A DNA stretch of 64,000 nt from Aldersonia sp. NBC_00410 (GTDB lineage Bacteria; Actinomycetota; Actinomycetes; Mycobacteriales; Mycobacteriaceae): positions 370,232 to 434,231 of the forward strand of contig NZ_JAPENM010000005.1 of assembly GCF_026342035.1 (NCBI RefSeq), in the 5' to 3' direction. Both the position numbers and the translations under genes were made by a program. The notes beneath the pieces were generated by a model, which saw nothing but the letters and a program-made list of their open reading frames with translations, made no database searches and was not told the DNA's origin. Each line of letters starts with the position of its first letter. Position 1 is the stretch's first letter. Shown one piece after another: positions 63,596 to 64,000 of this stretch.

Positions 63596-64000
63596 TCAGC
63601 CTGCCGGCGGTGCGGCGAGCATCGGAACCAGGAATTTGCGTGCGACCGTGGCCAATTGGACATCGTCGGTGATGTCGACGATTCGGCTGGGCACGGTGAG
63701 AAACGACGCCGAGATCCGCACCATCATCTCGGCAACCAGATCGGCGTCCACATCGCCCGAAATATTGCCGACCTGCTGCTCGCGGCGGAGTTGCCCGGCG
63801 ACGAACTCCTGCACGGTCGAGAGCATGCCGCTGTCCTTTTTGATGATGGACCCGACCACCAGCGTCAACTCTGTTTCCAGGAGGCCGCCGATCAGCGGAT
63901 TGCCCCCGATGGCCCGAATGGACGCGACGAAACCGACCACTACGCGATCGGCGACGGTATCGGCTTCCTTGATGTCGTCGAGAAACTGATCCAGATACCG
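63596..64000 (-). CDS. TetR-family regulator, C-terminal part (partial)
   Basis: The frame is open to the end of the window and lacks its N-terminus. The 134 residues present are helical (YLDQFLDDIKEADTVADRV, then GFVASIRAIGGNPLIGGLLETELTLV, LSTVQEFVAGQLRREQQVG and ISGDVDADLVAEMMVRISASFL), typical of a TetR ligand domain. The DNA-binding domain would lie beyond 64000. It is convergent with the VOC gene. Confidence 0.75.
   Translation of the reverse strand, partial: RYLDQFLDDIKEADTVADRVVVGFVASIRAIGGNPLIGGLLETELTLVVGSIIKKDSGMLSTVQEFVAGQLRREQQVGNISGDVDADLVAEMMVRISASFLTVPSRIVDITDDVQLATVARKFLVPMLAAPPAG

Overview
The window is chromosomal DNA of a high-GC actinomycete. The gene set points to the Mycobacteriales, most likely a Nocardia- or Rhodococcus-like organism: mycobacterial-type recCBD, two CYP136-type P450s, an LldD2-type lactate dehydrogenase, an NDMA-dependent alcohol dehydrogenase, a DUF222/HNH (13E12-like) gene with a LexA-type box, and furA-katG. 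Assignment to genus is an inference from protein resemblance; no rRNA or tRNA gene was found. Coding density is high, starts are often GTG or TTG, and many genes overlap by 1-4 bases.

Layout. 1-4486: urease operon ureA(partial)-ureB-ureC-ureF-ureG-ureD followed 2 bases later by an ArsR-type regulator that carries an internal 24-bp tandem duplication; a strong hairpin separates it from convergent ndh. 4523-9741: ndh, an XRE/MmyB-like regulator divergent from CYP136 copy 1 with a perfect inverted repeat before the P450 gene, a SnoaL-like protein and a secreted alpha/beta hydrolase. 9918-18393: recC-recB-recD, overlapping. 18463-20441: a frameshifted DUF222/HNH gene whose start codon lies in an SOS-type box, then remnants of a possible lipoprotein. 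20438-25983: lldD2, a CorA-type transporter, small unknown genes, and a TetR gene divergent from CYP136 copy 2. 25971-33887: split-barrel protein and TetR pair, BrkB-like membrane protein, NDMA-dependent ADH, PrmC-related methyltransferase, YdcF-like protein, a sigma factor lacking region 2, an EthD protein and a QsdR-like TetR.

33959-44170: two coupled acyl-CoA dehydrogenases, amidase and HugZ-like protein, flavin monooxygenase, a berberine-bridge-type oxidase with a RidA protein divergent from a LuxR regulator (two matching palindromes between them), and an SRPBCC protein. 44178-50670: VOC protein, YCII protein with an ECF42-type sigma factor and a matching promoter, FAD oxidoreductase, a decayed ADH, TetR, and an MFS exporter divergent from LysR with paired operators. 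51749-54925: a compact operon urc1-urc4-upp matching the URC uracil-degradation pathway. 55051-57155: a coupled pair of an unknown propeller-like protein and a methyltransferase. 57241-64000: bluB, furA-katG, an O-methyltransferase with a hydrolase, a frameshifted small gene, a VOC protein and a truncated TetR.

How the parts fit. Urease releases ammonia from urea, and the URC pathway as known in yeast yields urea from uracil, so the two modules could be linked functionally although they are about 50 kb apart. RecBCD handles double-strand breaks while the HNH gene carries a damage-response box. Several metabolic genes sit back to back with a dedicated regulator and a visible palindrome. Recurrent single-base frame disruptions (near 19132, 20218-20441 and 62785) and one sigma gene with only a CTG start should be checked against raw reads before being called biological.
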